Source of the DNA: RUG563 sp045589355
Lineage (GTDB): Bacteria > Bacillota > Clostridia > Christensenellales > Aristaeellaceae
Direction: 5' to 3'
NCBI GenBank assembly: GCA_045589355.1
Contig: JAZNOW010000027.1
Location: 1 to 64,000 of the forward strand
Length of the DNA stretch: 64,000 nt
The notes below the pieces were generated by a model that had not been told where the DNA came from, ran no database searches, and saw only the letters and a program-made list of their open reading frames with translations. Shown in pieces: positions 34,701 to 41,306 of the stretch. Position 1 is the stretch's first letter, and the number at the start of each line of letters is the position of its first letter. The position numbers and the translations under genes were made by a program.

Positions 34701-35217
34701 AGGGCAACACGCCATACAGATAATCTTCAATATAAACGTGAACGATCACATAAAGCGTATATCCGGAAGAAGTGGATTTGGAAATGAATTCGAAATCCCC
34801 TGGGTAAAGATTGCCCGGTACACGGCCCTGTGCGATCTTGATGCCGTTGGAGCCGTCGGTGGCATGGCGCCGAAGTTTAAAGGAGGTGCCCATGTCGGTG
34901 GTGGTGCCGTTATGGGTGAGGGTGAGTTTACCGGTGGAAGAAGAAAAGCCAACCTGCAGCACAGAACCGGAAGCGATGGCCTTGGACGTTTTCCCGTTCA
35001 CCGTATAGCTGCCGTTCACCGTCAGTTTCAGGCTGGAAGGATTCCCCAGCGAACTGAGGCGTACACGCACCATACCGTTCTGCGTGGCGCCACGGGTTAA
35101 AGGAGCAGAAAACAGAGCCGTTTCCGCCATGGCAGAAGGCAATAAAAAGCTGATCAAGAACAAACAAATAAGCAGGCAGGAAACATACCGTTTCCACTTT
35201 TTGTGCTTCACGAACAT
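31765..35217 (-). CDS. Giant SpoIID/LytB protein with eight SH3b repeats
   Basis: This 1150-residue exported protein has a signal peptide at ~1-31 and a SpoIID/LytB region (~45-440) with 'LEALKAQAVTARTYT' (predicted catalytic Glu182), 'YSASNGGQT' and 'GHGLGMSQRGA' (405-415). Eight SH3b domains follow (~475-1150). Repeats 3-7 are very alike ('KGSLNLR', 'TIPQY', 'GYVM'), joined by Pro/Thr/Gln-rich linkers. The enzymatic part would cut glycan and the repeats would hold the wall. The start at 35217 is set by TTTGGAGG. An ATG five codons earlier overlaps that site. It heads an operon with two methyltransferase genes. Confidence 0.9.
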   Translation of the reverse strand: MFVKHKKWKRYVSCLLICLFLISFLLPSAMAETALFSAPLTRGATQNGMVRVRLSSLGNPSSLKLTVNGSYTVNGKTSKAIASGSVLQVGFSSSTGKLTLTHNGTTTDMGTSFKLRRHATDGSNGIKIAQGRVPGNLYPGDFEFISKSTSSGYTLYVIVHVYIEDYLYGVLPYEMGNSSGLEALKAQAVTARTYTMRAMSASSSSLYDVVDTPSDQVYSGTPSGNDNCKAAVDATKGIVSKNGSAFTATYYSASNGGQTESIKNAWGSNSYSYLKVKDDPYDLANPAARKNSFDVVASGTQTNSVLQSLLNSKAANVFGSGSVVNGVTGIHLHTPKYASPSKLYTKADFSVRYIRNGVTKYGTLTFDIFNELESPLGMSINSGSNELWSVEETSSGFTVYARRYGHGLGMSQRGAMYMAQIGYTYDQILAFYFEGCTRVQYTFTRSILSSVVEGEESSEETIVENPADIEEDGMNTAIVTAENGTALLNAASSSSFVMTTLPKGAKVQACTKNGDYYLVTYGSLCGYVAVNALDHDGSVSGESATPTHLYGIGTVVNSNALNLRSAPSMTNSNVYTTIPGKTKLPVFSVNGNWAYVQYGLRVGYVSLDYISLSKVEQVKPTATPAPEVTIQKARVTTEKGSLNLRSNMSSTSKVHCTIPQYEVIDVYETLGTWCRVKYHGYDGYVMTRFLTFINDDPITPVPEATQVPENNNEKQFARVTTAKGSLNLRKATSSTAKVLRTIPQYAVVEVHQNLGTWCLVTYEGTTGYVMSQFLTMVENVPQVTPTVVPAPSSTYQPTATPIPQVTEMPDAQAQYARVTTAQGSLNLRKTKNGSVLRTIPQYAVIQVLDAGKDWCEVLYEGTNGFVMTKFITFIAVQPQATNSPSQPTQQPQQNVTLATVTTAQGSLNLRAVPDGRVLRTIPQYATVSVMEKGSSWCKVSYQGTEGYVMTRFLTFGMQNTPAPTSVPSASTGEKVECYAVVMTPKGSLNLRKYAGSNAKVLCTIPQYAQIEVYQKGGTWSKVGYMGETGYVMSSFLSFSNSISSPTAAPAQTQQPNQSSNQAPLPTSTPEPAYTMDPTLQKLNTVALGKVKSGGSYLNLRAYCSENAQVLKEIPQDAYVVITKTGEEWCEVIYEDKIGYCLTKYLNYQLP
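31768..33795 (-). repeat. Array of eight SH3b-encoding units
   Basis: Each unit is ~180-270 bases, counting the variable linker. On the plus strand the conserved core shows as recurring 'CGCAGGTTCAGGCTGCC'-type blocks (for example near 32240, 32730, 33030 and 33285). The units have the same order and are in frame. Confidence 0.75.
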
Positions 35218-35270
35218 ATGTATATCCTCCAAAGCAAAGTGTGCAATTTAACAATTTTGTAATCATTCAT

Positions 35271-35299
35271 AGTGTACCATAAAAAGCCTTGTTTGTCCA
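35271..35299 (-). promoter_or_regulatory. Promoter of the SpoIID/SH3b-repeat operon
   Basis: The reverse strand reads TGGACA (35299-35294), 17 bases, TACACT (35276-35271). Confidence 0.5.
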
Positions 35300-35334
35300 T
35301 GGGTTTGACTTGTAAATTGATGGCAGGGAAGGGG

Positions 35335-35364
35335 TTTCAAAAGGATGGAAAGGTGTGGTATAAT
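35335..35364 (+). promoter_or_regulatory. Promoter of topB
   Basis: TTTCAA (35335-35340), 18 bases, TATAAT (35359-35364). Confidence 0.5.
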
Positions 35365-35394
35365 AACCAGGAACAGGGAAAGGAGAGCGTATCA

Positions 35395-37539
35395 ATGATC
35401 GTTGTGGTAGCAGAAAAGCCCAGCGTTGGACGGGATATTGCCCGGGTGCTCAAATGCAGGGATAAGGGGGATGGGTTTATCAAAAACGATGCCTACACCG
35501 TAACATGGGCGGTAGGCCATTTGGTAACCCTTTGCGAACCAGACGAAATTGATGAGAAATACAAAAAATGGCGCATGGACGATTTGCCCATCCTGCCCAA
35601 GACGATACCAACAAAAGTGATCGGCAAAACCCGTTCCCAGTTTTCTGTCGTCAAAAAATTGATCAATGCACCGGACACAGAAAAAATCATCTGTGCAACC
35701 GACGCCGGGCGGGAAGGGGAATTGATCTTCCGCTACATTTATCATCAGGCAAAGTGCAAAAAACCGGTGGACAGGTTATGGATTTCTTCCATGACAGATG
35801 AAGCCATTCAGGAAGGCTTTGCAACTTTGAAATCCGGTGTTGAATACGATTCTCTCTACGCCAGCGCTAAGTGCCGTTCCGAAGCCGACTGGCTGGTGGG
35901 CATGAATGCAAGCCGTGCTTTTACATTGCGCTTTGGTGTACTGCTTTCCATCGGCCGTGTTCAAACACCAACGCTCGCCATCCTTGTGAAGCGCTTCCGG
36001 GAAATCGCAGAATTCAAGCCGGAAGAATACCACACGTTAACGGCCGATTTCGGCGCCTATAGCGGCGTTTGGTTTGACCCTGCCATCGATAACGACAAGA
36101 AGAATAACCGCATCAGCGACGCTGAAACGGCGCAGAAAATAGCTAAGGAAGTAAAAGGACAGCAAGGCATCATTGCCAGCGTTGAAACTGAGAGCAAAAA
36201 AGAAATTGCACCGCAGCTGTATGACCTTACTTCGCTTCAGCGCGAAGCAAATAAAAAGCTGGGCTTTACCGCCGATAAGACACTGAAAGTCGCCCAGGAA
36301 TTGTACGAAAAATGGAAGGCCATTACCTATCCCCGAACGGACAGCCGCTATCTGCCCATGGATATGATCGGCCGGGCAAAACTTACCCTGCAAAAGCTGC
36401 CTGCAGCCTATCGCGATGCCGTGCAGAATATTCCCTGGAAGGATGAAGGGAAACTGCCTTTTTCCAAGCGCGTATTTGATAACGCAAAAGTGTCCGACCA
36501 CCATGCCATCATTCCCACACCCCAGACGGCGCCTTTGGATAAACTGCCGCCGGACGCCGCCAAGCTGTTTGATATGATTGCCAGGCGCACCATTGCCGCA
36601 TTCTATCCCGCCCACGAATATGATCAGACAAAAGTGGTTTCTCAGGTGTGCGGCCATCATTTCCGCTCCGGCGGCAAAACAGTGCGTTTCAACGGCTGGA
36701 AGGACGTCTATCCCCAGGAGGAAAAAGGGGAGGAGCAGCTTCCGCCTTTGAAAGCCGGGGATGCGTGCAAAGTAAACAAAACTTCTGTCAAAAAGGATGC
36801 CACCAAGCCGCCGGCGCCTCATACGGATGCTTCTCTTCTGGCTGCCATGGAACATGCCGGCCGTGAATTGGAGGATGAAGAACTTCGCGAACAAATGAAG
36901 GGCAGCGGCCTGGGTACCCCCGCCACGCGTGCCGCCATCATCGAGCGGCTCATCCAGGTGGGCTATGCTTCCCGGCGAGGTCGCGCCATTCAGGCAACCG
37001 AAAAGGGCGTTTCCCTGATCGATATTGCACCGCCGGAAATTGCTTCCCCTGAAACAACCGGCAAATGGGAACTGGCACTGAACAAAATTGCCAAAGGCGA
37101 ACAGGATACCGACCGCTTCATGCTGGGCATCCGCAGGCTGTCAGAATTTCTGGCTCAATATGCCAAAGAAACAAAAACAGAAACCACTTTCCCGGAAGAA
37201 ATGCGAAAGAAAGGAAAGGGAAGAAGCAAAGCGGCCAAAGCCGCCCCTGTGGTTGAAGGAATAACCTGCCCGTTGTGCGGCAAACCCGTTCAGGAAACGG
37301 AAAAAGCCTTCGGCTGCTCCGATTGGAAAGGCGGCTGCCACTTTACCCTGTGGAAAAACTGCCTGACACGCGGTGGCGGCCCGATGCTGAACGAAAAGCT
37401 GGTGAAACTGATCCTGACCGAAAAACAGGTAAAAGGCTCCAGCGGTTTCATTTCGCTAAACGGCCAAACCCTTTCTTTCATCAAAAACGGTGAAGAAGCA
37501 CCGTCCGTTTCTGTCAACATTCAGTATGAGCGAAAATAA
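35395..37539 (+). CDS. topB: DNA topoisomerase III
   Basis: This 714-residue type IA topoisomerase relaxes and decatenates DNA through a 5'-phosphotyrosine. The TOPRIM domain runs from 'VVVAEKPSVGRDIARVL' to 'CATDAGREGELIFRYIY' (~98-116). The catalytic Tyr is 312 in 'TYPRTDSRYL'. A C-terminal zinc-ribbon-like piece has 'CPLCGKP' and a distant Cys pair. ATG at 35395 is set by AAAGGAGAG. The frame is open upstream to 35272, but the promoter lies inside that part. Confidence 0.94.
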   Translation: MIVVVAEKPSVGRDIARVLKCRDKGDGFIKNDAYTVTWAVGHLVTLCEPDEIDEKYKKWRMDDLPILPKTIPTKVIGKTRSQFSVVKKLINAPDTEKIICATDAGREGELIFRYIYHQAKCKKPVDRLWISSMTDEAIQEGFATLKSGVEYDSLYASAKCRSEADWLVGMNASRAFTLRFGVLLSIGRVQTPTLAILVKRFREIAEFKPEEYHTLTADFGAYSGVWFDPAIDNDKKNNRISDAETAQKIAKEVKGQQGIIASVETESKKEIAPQLYDLTSLQREANKKLGFTADKTLKVAQELYEKWKAITYPRTDSRYLPMDMIGRAKLTLQKLPAAYRDAVQNIPWKDEGKLPFSKRVFDNAKVSDHHAIIPTPQTAPLDKLPPDAAKLFDMIARRTIAAFYPAHEYDQTKVVSQVCGHHFRSGGKTVRFNGWKDVYPQEEKGEEQLPPLKAGDACKVNKTSVKKDATKPPAPHTDASLLAAMEHAGRELEDEELREQMKGSGLGTPATRAAIIERLIQVGYASRRGRAIQATEKGVSLIDIAPPEIASPETTGKWELALNKIAKGEQDTDRFMLGIRRLSEFLAQYAKETKTETTFPEEMRKKGKGRSKAAKAAPVVEGITCPLCGKPVQETEKAFGCSDWKGGCHFTLWKNCLTRGGGPMLNEKLVKLILTEKQVKGSSGFISLNGQTLSFIKNGEEAPSVSVNIQYERK

Positions 37540-37548
37540 GGAGAAACC

Positions 37549-38421
37549 ATGAACACAGATTGGTCCGATCACATTCAGGGCATCGATACGCTCTATCTCA
37601 GCCGTCAATTGCGTTTTGACGACATGTTCCGCATGCGCTATCTTCCCATTTTTCGTCTGGATGAAAGGAAAAAACTGCGCATACTGGAAATCGGCTGCGG
37701 TCCCGGTGCGCTGGCGGAGGCATTGCACCGTTGGTATCCCCAGGCGGAAATTATCGGTGTGGACCGGGACAGTGCCTTCATTCAGTATGCAAAAGACCAT
37801 ATCAAAGGCGTCAAATTTCTGGAAGGGGATGCTACATGCCTACCTTTTGATGACGAAACTTTTGACGTGACCATTTCCAATACAGTCAGTGAGCACGTTG
37901 AACCATCCGCCTTCTACGGCGAGCAAAAACGTGTGCTGAAAAAAGGCGGTATATGCCTTGTGCTTTCCGCAAGACGAGGTTACAACCATCGCGCTGCCTG
38001 CCTGGAAGAAAACGATTTTGAAAAAGCATTTTGGAAAAAAGTTCAGGCACACGATCATTCCATGGAAACGTATCAAGTGTGCAAATATCCTTTGTCGGAA
38101 CAGGAGCATCCGTTGATGATGGAGAAATGCGGCTTTCATGCCGTTTCGATTGGTTATGCAGTCATCGACCTGACGCCGGATGATCCAAAGTACGAAAAAG
38201 ACATAGCCATCCGCATGATCCAGGCCGGCAGGGGAAACGACCTGGATGCCGTCCGTTCCGCCCGCAAAACGCTGCCGGATATCATCGATGGGGAAGACGC
38301 AGAAAAAATGATGGAGATCATCAACAAAAAATATGATGAAAGAATTCGTCAATACCTTCACAGCGAAAAACAATGGAACACATCCGTGTCGGTTACAATG
38401 GTCATCCGCGGCGAAAAATAA
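37549..38421 (+). CDS. Class I SAM-dependent methyltransferase
   Basis: This 290-residue protein has a Methyltransf_11-type Rossmann core: 'ILEIGCGPGALAEAL' (~45-59), acidic loop 'IIGVDRDSAF' and 'DETFDVTISNTVSEHVEP'. The C-terminal ~100 residues are not typical of a named enzyme. The methyl acceptor is unknown. It lies nine bases after topB with AAGGAGA, so it is probably co-transcribed with it. Confidence 0.78.
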   Translation: MNTDWSDHIQGIDTLYLSRQLRFDDMFRMRYLPIFRLDERKKLRILEIGCGPGALAEALHRWYPQAEIIGVDRDSAFIQYAKDHIKGVKFLEGDATCLPFDDETFDVTISNTVSEHVEPSAFYGEQKRVLKKGGICLVLSARRGYNHRAACLEENDFEKAFWKKVQAHDHSMETYQVCKYPLSEQEHPLMMEKCGFHAVSIGYAVIDLTPDDPKYEKDIAIRMIQAGRGNDLDAVRSARKTLPDIIDGEDAEKMMEIINKKYDERIRQYLHSEKQWNTSVSVTMVIRGEK

Positions 38422-38569
38422 CTTGCGATTCCTTAAAAGATCGCTGCACAGCCAATGCCGCATGTAAAAATGATCCATTTTCAAAGTCGATAGCATCGGC
38501 AGGGGAGGTATCAATTTTGCTCCCTCACGCTTTATATTTATTCGCTAAAGAAATCTTTTGCGAAGTTTA

Positions 38570-38598
38570 TTGACATATTTGAAAGGGGATGATATACT
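38570..38598 (+). promoter_or_regulatory. Strong promoter with no assigned gene
   Basis: TTGACA (38570-38575), 17 bases, TATACT (38593-38598). It lies ~280 bases before the recombinase start codon. Confidence 0.65.
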
Positions 38599-38676
38599 TA
38601 TATAGGCATTTGACGGCTAAACAGACTGTTTTCTGTTTTTCATTGTAATTCCTTTTGACTTCGTTCCATTCGTTTT

Positions 38677-38712
38677 GCATCGATTCTTATTTGTTTATTT
38701 TGTTATCGATGC
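38677..38712. repeat. Inverted repeat upstream of the recombinase gene
   Basis: GCATCGAT (38677-38684) and ATCGATGC (38705-38712) are perfect 8-base arms with a 20-base AT-rich middle. Confidence 0.5.
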
Positions 38713-38821
38713 ATGGTATTTTTCTTACTTATCCTTCAGTATAGCACCTTTTACCCTCTATTTCTTAAAATAACATCGTTTCTATTCTGAGGCATTTTGT
38801 TTTTTCACTAAGGGAAACTCC

Positions 38822-38850
38822 TTGCTGCAAAAAGAAAAATGGCTTAGAAT
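38822..38850 (+). promoter_or_regulatory. Proximal promoter of the recombinase gene
   Basis: TTGCTG (38822-38827), 17 bases, TAGAAT (38845-38850), giving a leader of ~20 bases. Confidence 0.5.
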
Positions 38851-38877
38851 GGCACGTACGCAAAGGAGGCTTTCCCC

Positions 38878-39957
38878 ATGGCTGATCAATCCTACCGTAC
38901 CCAGTCCGATATCCGGCGAATGGATAAGCTTCGCCAGCTGGAAAAAGAACTTCCCGTAGTCTGTACGGATTTTTTCCGTTCTATCGCTCAGACGACCAGC
39001 ACCTTGACCCGGCTGGCATATGCCTATGACTTCCGGCTGTTCTTTCAGTTTCTATGTCAGGAGAATCCTTTGTTTGCAGACTGCGAACCTCGGCTTATGG
39101 ACGAGAAAGACTTCGCAAAAGTAAAAATGCGCGATATTGATACCTTTCAGGATTACTTGACCCAGTATTATGTTTCCAATGAAGAAACCGGCGAAAGCCA
39201 TGTGGTGCAAAACCACGAATTGGGCATTATGCGCAAGCTTTGTTCACTGCGTTCCCTTTTCGAATATATGTTCAAAAACGGGCTGATCGAAGCCAATATT
39301 GCTACCCTTGTCTCCCTCCCCAAGATCCACGAAAAGCCCATATTGCGCCTGGAGGCAGATGAGATGAAAAAGATGCTGGATGCCGTTTATTCCGGCGACG
39401 GCTTATCAGAACATCAAAAGAAAGTTTCCGCCAACACAAAGACCAGGGATCTGGCCATCATTCTGCTTTTCCTTGGCACCGGTATCCGTGTCAGCGAATG
39501 TGTCGGAATCAATTTGGATGATATCGATCTCGAAAACAAAGCTTTTGTCGTAACACGCAAAGGCGGCGATCAATCCATGCTGTACATGCCTGATACCGTT
39601 GCGGAAGCCTTGGAAAACTACCTGCAAGTTCGCAATGAAATCATCCCTGTGGAAGGCCATGAAGAAGCATTTTTTCTTTCCCTGCAGCGCAAACGCATCA
39701 CACAGCGTGCCGTGCAAAACCTGGTAAAAAAGTACGCATTGATCGCTGCGCCGCTGAAAAAGCGCATCAGCCCTCATAAACTTCGCAGTACATTCGGTAC
39801 CAATCTGTACGAAGAAACCGGTGATATTTACCTGGTGGCCGATGTATTGGGCCATACGGACGTAAACACCACCAGAAAACACTACGCCGCCATGACGGAT
39901 CAGCACAAACGGGAAGCGGCCAGACGCATTCAATTGCCTGCAAAAAAAGAGGAATGA
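38878..39957 (+). CDS. Xer-type tyrosine recombinase
   Basis: This 359-residue protein has an N-terminal SAM-like DNA-binding domain (~30-150) and a catalytic domain with all six residues visible: Arg204, Lys228, His300, Arg303, His326 and nucleophile Tyr336. The closest overall type is the XerC/XerD group, and clostridial chromosomes often carry such a gene near lexA. There are no phage or integron genes around it. Whether it is the dif recombinase or an orphan cannot be decided here. AAAGGAGG precedes the ATG. Confidence 0.85.
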   Translation: MADQSYRTQSDIRRMDKLRQLEKELPVVCTDFFRSIAQTTSTLTRLAYAYDFRLFFQFLCQENPLFADCEPRLMDEKDFAKVKMRDIDTFQDYLTQYYVSNEETGESHVVQNHELGIMRKLCSLRSLFEYMFKNGLIEANIATLVSLPKIHEKPILRLEADEMKKMLDAVYSGDGLSEHQKKVSANTKTRDLAIILLFLGTGIRVSECVGINLDDIDLENKAFVVTRKGGDQSMLYMPDTVAEALENYLQVRNEIIPVEGHEEAFFLSLQRKRITQRAVQNLVKKYALIAAPLKKRISPHKLRSTFGTNLYEETGDIYLVADVLGHTDVNTTRKHYAAMTDQHKREAARRIQLPAKKEE

Positions 39958-39978
39958 TGGTTTCCCCCATCATTCCTC
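39942..39978 (-). terminator. Terminator of the cysteine-rich small gene
   Basis: A 12-base stem, GAGGAATGATGG/CCATCATTCCTC (39949-39960 and 39967-39978), overlaps the end of the small gene. On the reverse strand it is followed by seven T's. On the plus strand it may also help end the recombinase transcript. Confidence 0.82.
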
Positions 39979-40137
39979 TTCGCTTATTATGGCATCAATA
40001 CGGATGGTGCGGTACGCATCGTCCCCGTTGATGCATTTCATGCAGTTGTCACAAATTTTTTCCGGGTCCAGATCGCAGTGGTCACATTCGCCGCAATCAA
40101 TGCATTCCCGATCGTACAATACACACTCTTTGGCCAT
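39970..40137 (-). CDS. 55-residue cysteine-rich protein, probable metal or Fe-S binder
   Basis: The frame has eight Cys: Cys5, then Cys12-15-18-21 spaced as CxxCxxCxxC, then Cys29-32-35 as CxxCxxC. The tail is acidic ('IISEEE'). The spacing resembles small ferredoxins or zinc-binding proteins. AGAGG lies 7 bases before the ATG and a perfect terminator overlaps its 3' end, so the gene is well supported although short. It is divergent from lexA and shares the region holding two SOS boxes. Function unknown. Confidence 0.75.
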   Translation of the reverse strand: MAKECVLYDRECIDCGECDHCDLDPEKICDNCMKCINGDDAYRTIRIDAIISEEE

Positions 40138-40157
40138 TGTTTTGCCTCTTTTCTTTT

Positions 40158-40171
40158 AGAACAAATGTTTG
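40158..40171. promoter_or_regulatory. LexA (SOS) box 1
   Basis: AGAAC-AAAT-GTTTG fits the Gram-positive LexA operator (CGAAC-N4-GTTCG) with conserved GAAC/GTT cores. It sits between the divergent small gene and the lexA promoter. Confidence 0.65.
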
Positions 40172-40181
40172 CAATTTCTGC

Positions 40182-40210
40182 TTGCCAAACACACGTTTGC
40201 ATGATATAAT
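40182..40210 (+). promoter_or_regulatory. Promoter of lexA
   Basis: TTGCCA (40182-40187), 17 bases, TATAAT (40205-40210). Confidence 0.8.
40186..40199. promoter_or_regulatory. LexA (SOS) box 2, inside the lexA promoter
   Basis: CAAAC-ACAC-GTTTG is a perfect dyad of LexA-box type in the spacer between -35 and -10, where a bound repressor would block RNA polymerase. Its start is 28 bases from that of box 1. Confidence 0.65.
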
Positions 40211-40248
40211 GGTTTTGTGTAAATATATCATGTAAAGGATGTGTTTTT

Positions 40249-40857
40249 ATGCCTCGGCGCCCCCACGGCGATACGCAGCAGCGCATACTTGATTATATCG
40301 AAAAATACGTGGATGTCAATGGTTATGCCCCCTCTGTGCGTGAAATTGGTCAGGCAGTGGATTTGCGTTCCACATCCACTGTTCACGGCCATTTAAGCCG
40401 CCTGGAAAAGAAAGGGCTTCTGCGCCGGGAAGCCATGAAGCCCCGCACCATCGATTTGCACCGGGAGGAGAAACCTTCCGTAAAAAAATTGCCGGTGCTG
40501 GGCAAAGTGGCGGCCGGTTCCCCCATTCTTGCGGAAGAAACGGCCGGCGAATTCATGTCTTTACCCGAAGAAATCATCGGCCGAGGGGATCATTTTGTGC
40601 TGGAAATCCGTGGCGACAGCATGATCACCGCCGGTATCCTGAACGGCGATTATGTGATCGTCAAGAAACAGGAAACCGCCAACAACGGCGAAATCGTCAT
40701 TGCCATGATGGACGGCGACGCTACCTGCAAACGCTTCTTTAAGGAAGAAAACCATTTCCGTCTTCAGCCGGAAAACCCTACCATGGCCCCCATTATTGTA
40801 GATGATGTGACAATCCTGGGCAAAGTGACCGGTGTTTTCCGCTCTTATCAGAAATAA
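40249..40857 (+). CDS. lexA: SOS repressor LexA
   Basis: This 202-residue protein has an N-terminal winged helix ('GYAPSVREIGQAVDLRSTST', ~25-44). The S24 self-cleavage domain has the cleavage pair Ala89-Gly90, nucleophile Ser124 ('RGDSM') and Lys161. RecA filaments trigger autocleavage and release SOS genes. Two operators upstream indicate autoregulation. AAAGGATG precedes the ATG, and a strong terminator follows. Confidence 0.97.
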   Translation: MPRRPHGDTQQRILDYIEKYVDVNGYAPSVREIGQAVDLRSTSTVHGHLSRLEKKGLLRREAMKPRTIDLHREEKPSVKKLPVLGKVAAGSPILAEETAGEFMSLPEEIIGRGDHFVLEIRGDSMITAGILNGDYVIVKKQETANNGEIVIAMMDGDATCKRFFKEENHFRLQPENPTMAPIIVDDVTILGKVTGVFRSYQK

Positions 40858-40896
40858 TCCTGTCCTTCCTTTCCCCCATCAAACCGCAAATCAATC

Positions 40897-40926
40897 AAAA
40901 AAAGACCCGCATAAGCGGGTCTTTTC
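40897..40926. terminator. Bidirectional terminator between lexA and rnpB
   Basis: AAAGACCCGC (40901-40910) pairs with GCGGGTCTTT (40915-40924). The reverse orientation carries seven T's and ends rnpB. The forward one has TTTTC and ends lexA. Confidence 0.9.
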
Positions 40927-40931
40927 TTATG

Positions 40932-41270
40932 CTTCAAAGCGCAGCCTGTAAGCCGGGTTCTGTCGAGAATGGCCATCTATCCAGGCGCAAAGTCGCCAAT
41001 GCGCTCAAGCGATACTGTGGGAACAGGACGGGCAGCCCTATATGTCCCCGGATCTTGCACCGGATGGGGTTTACATGACGGCACAGTCGCCAGGCCGCCG
41101 GTGCGCTCTTACCGCACCTTTCCACCCTTACCATGAAAACATGGCGGTATCTCTCTGTTGCACTTGCCTTGGAGTCGCCTCCACCAGCCGTTAGCTGGCA
41201 TCCTGCCCTATGGTGCCCGGACTTTCCTCATGCCTTGCGGCACGCGGCCATCCAGCTGCCTTTGAAACAC
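40932..41270 (-). ncRNA. rnpB: RNase P RNA
   Basis: The reverse strand has the universally conserved 5' block GAGGAAAGTCCGGGC (P4 half, ~41216-41230) and the 3' block ACAGAACCCGGCTTA. The ends pair as helix P1 (41255-41264 with 40935-40945). The length is ~340 bases. It is the ribozyme that matures tRNA 5' ends. The promoter at 41278-41306 puts the transcription start near 41271. Confidence 0.95.
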
Positions 41271-41277
41271 AAGTGGG

Positions 41278-41306
41278 ATTTTATCACAAATTGGAACCGA
41301 AGTCAA
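41278..41306 (-). promoter_or_regulatory. Promoter of rnpB
   Basis: The reverse strand reads TTGACT (41306-41301), 17 bases, TAAAAT (41283-41278). It directly abuts the end of the preceding rsgA gene. Confidence 0.8.

Larger units (their letters stand above)
38422..38877 (+). other. AT-rich stretch without a gene before the recombinase gene
   Basis: There are 456 bases with no supported reading frame, visibly richer in T than the flanking genes. It contains a near-perfect promoter (38570-38598), a possible weak hairpin followed by T's (~38614-38637), an inverted repeat GCATCGAT/ATCGATGC (38677-38684 and 38705-38712) and a second promoter (38822-38850) close to the recombinase gene. It could encode a short RNA or be a long leader. 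Confidence 0.5.

Noticed and set aside
38677..38712. The inverted repeat as a dif site.
   Set aside because: Known dif sites have ~11-base arms around a 6-8-base centre. Here 8-base arms surround 20 bases, and the sequence does not resemble Firmicute dif.
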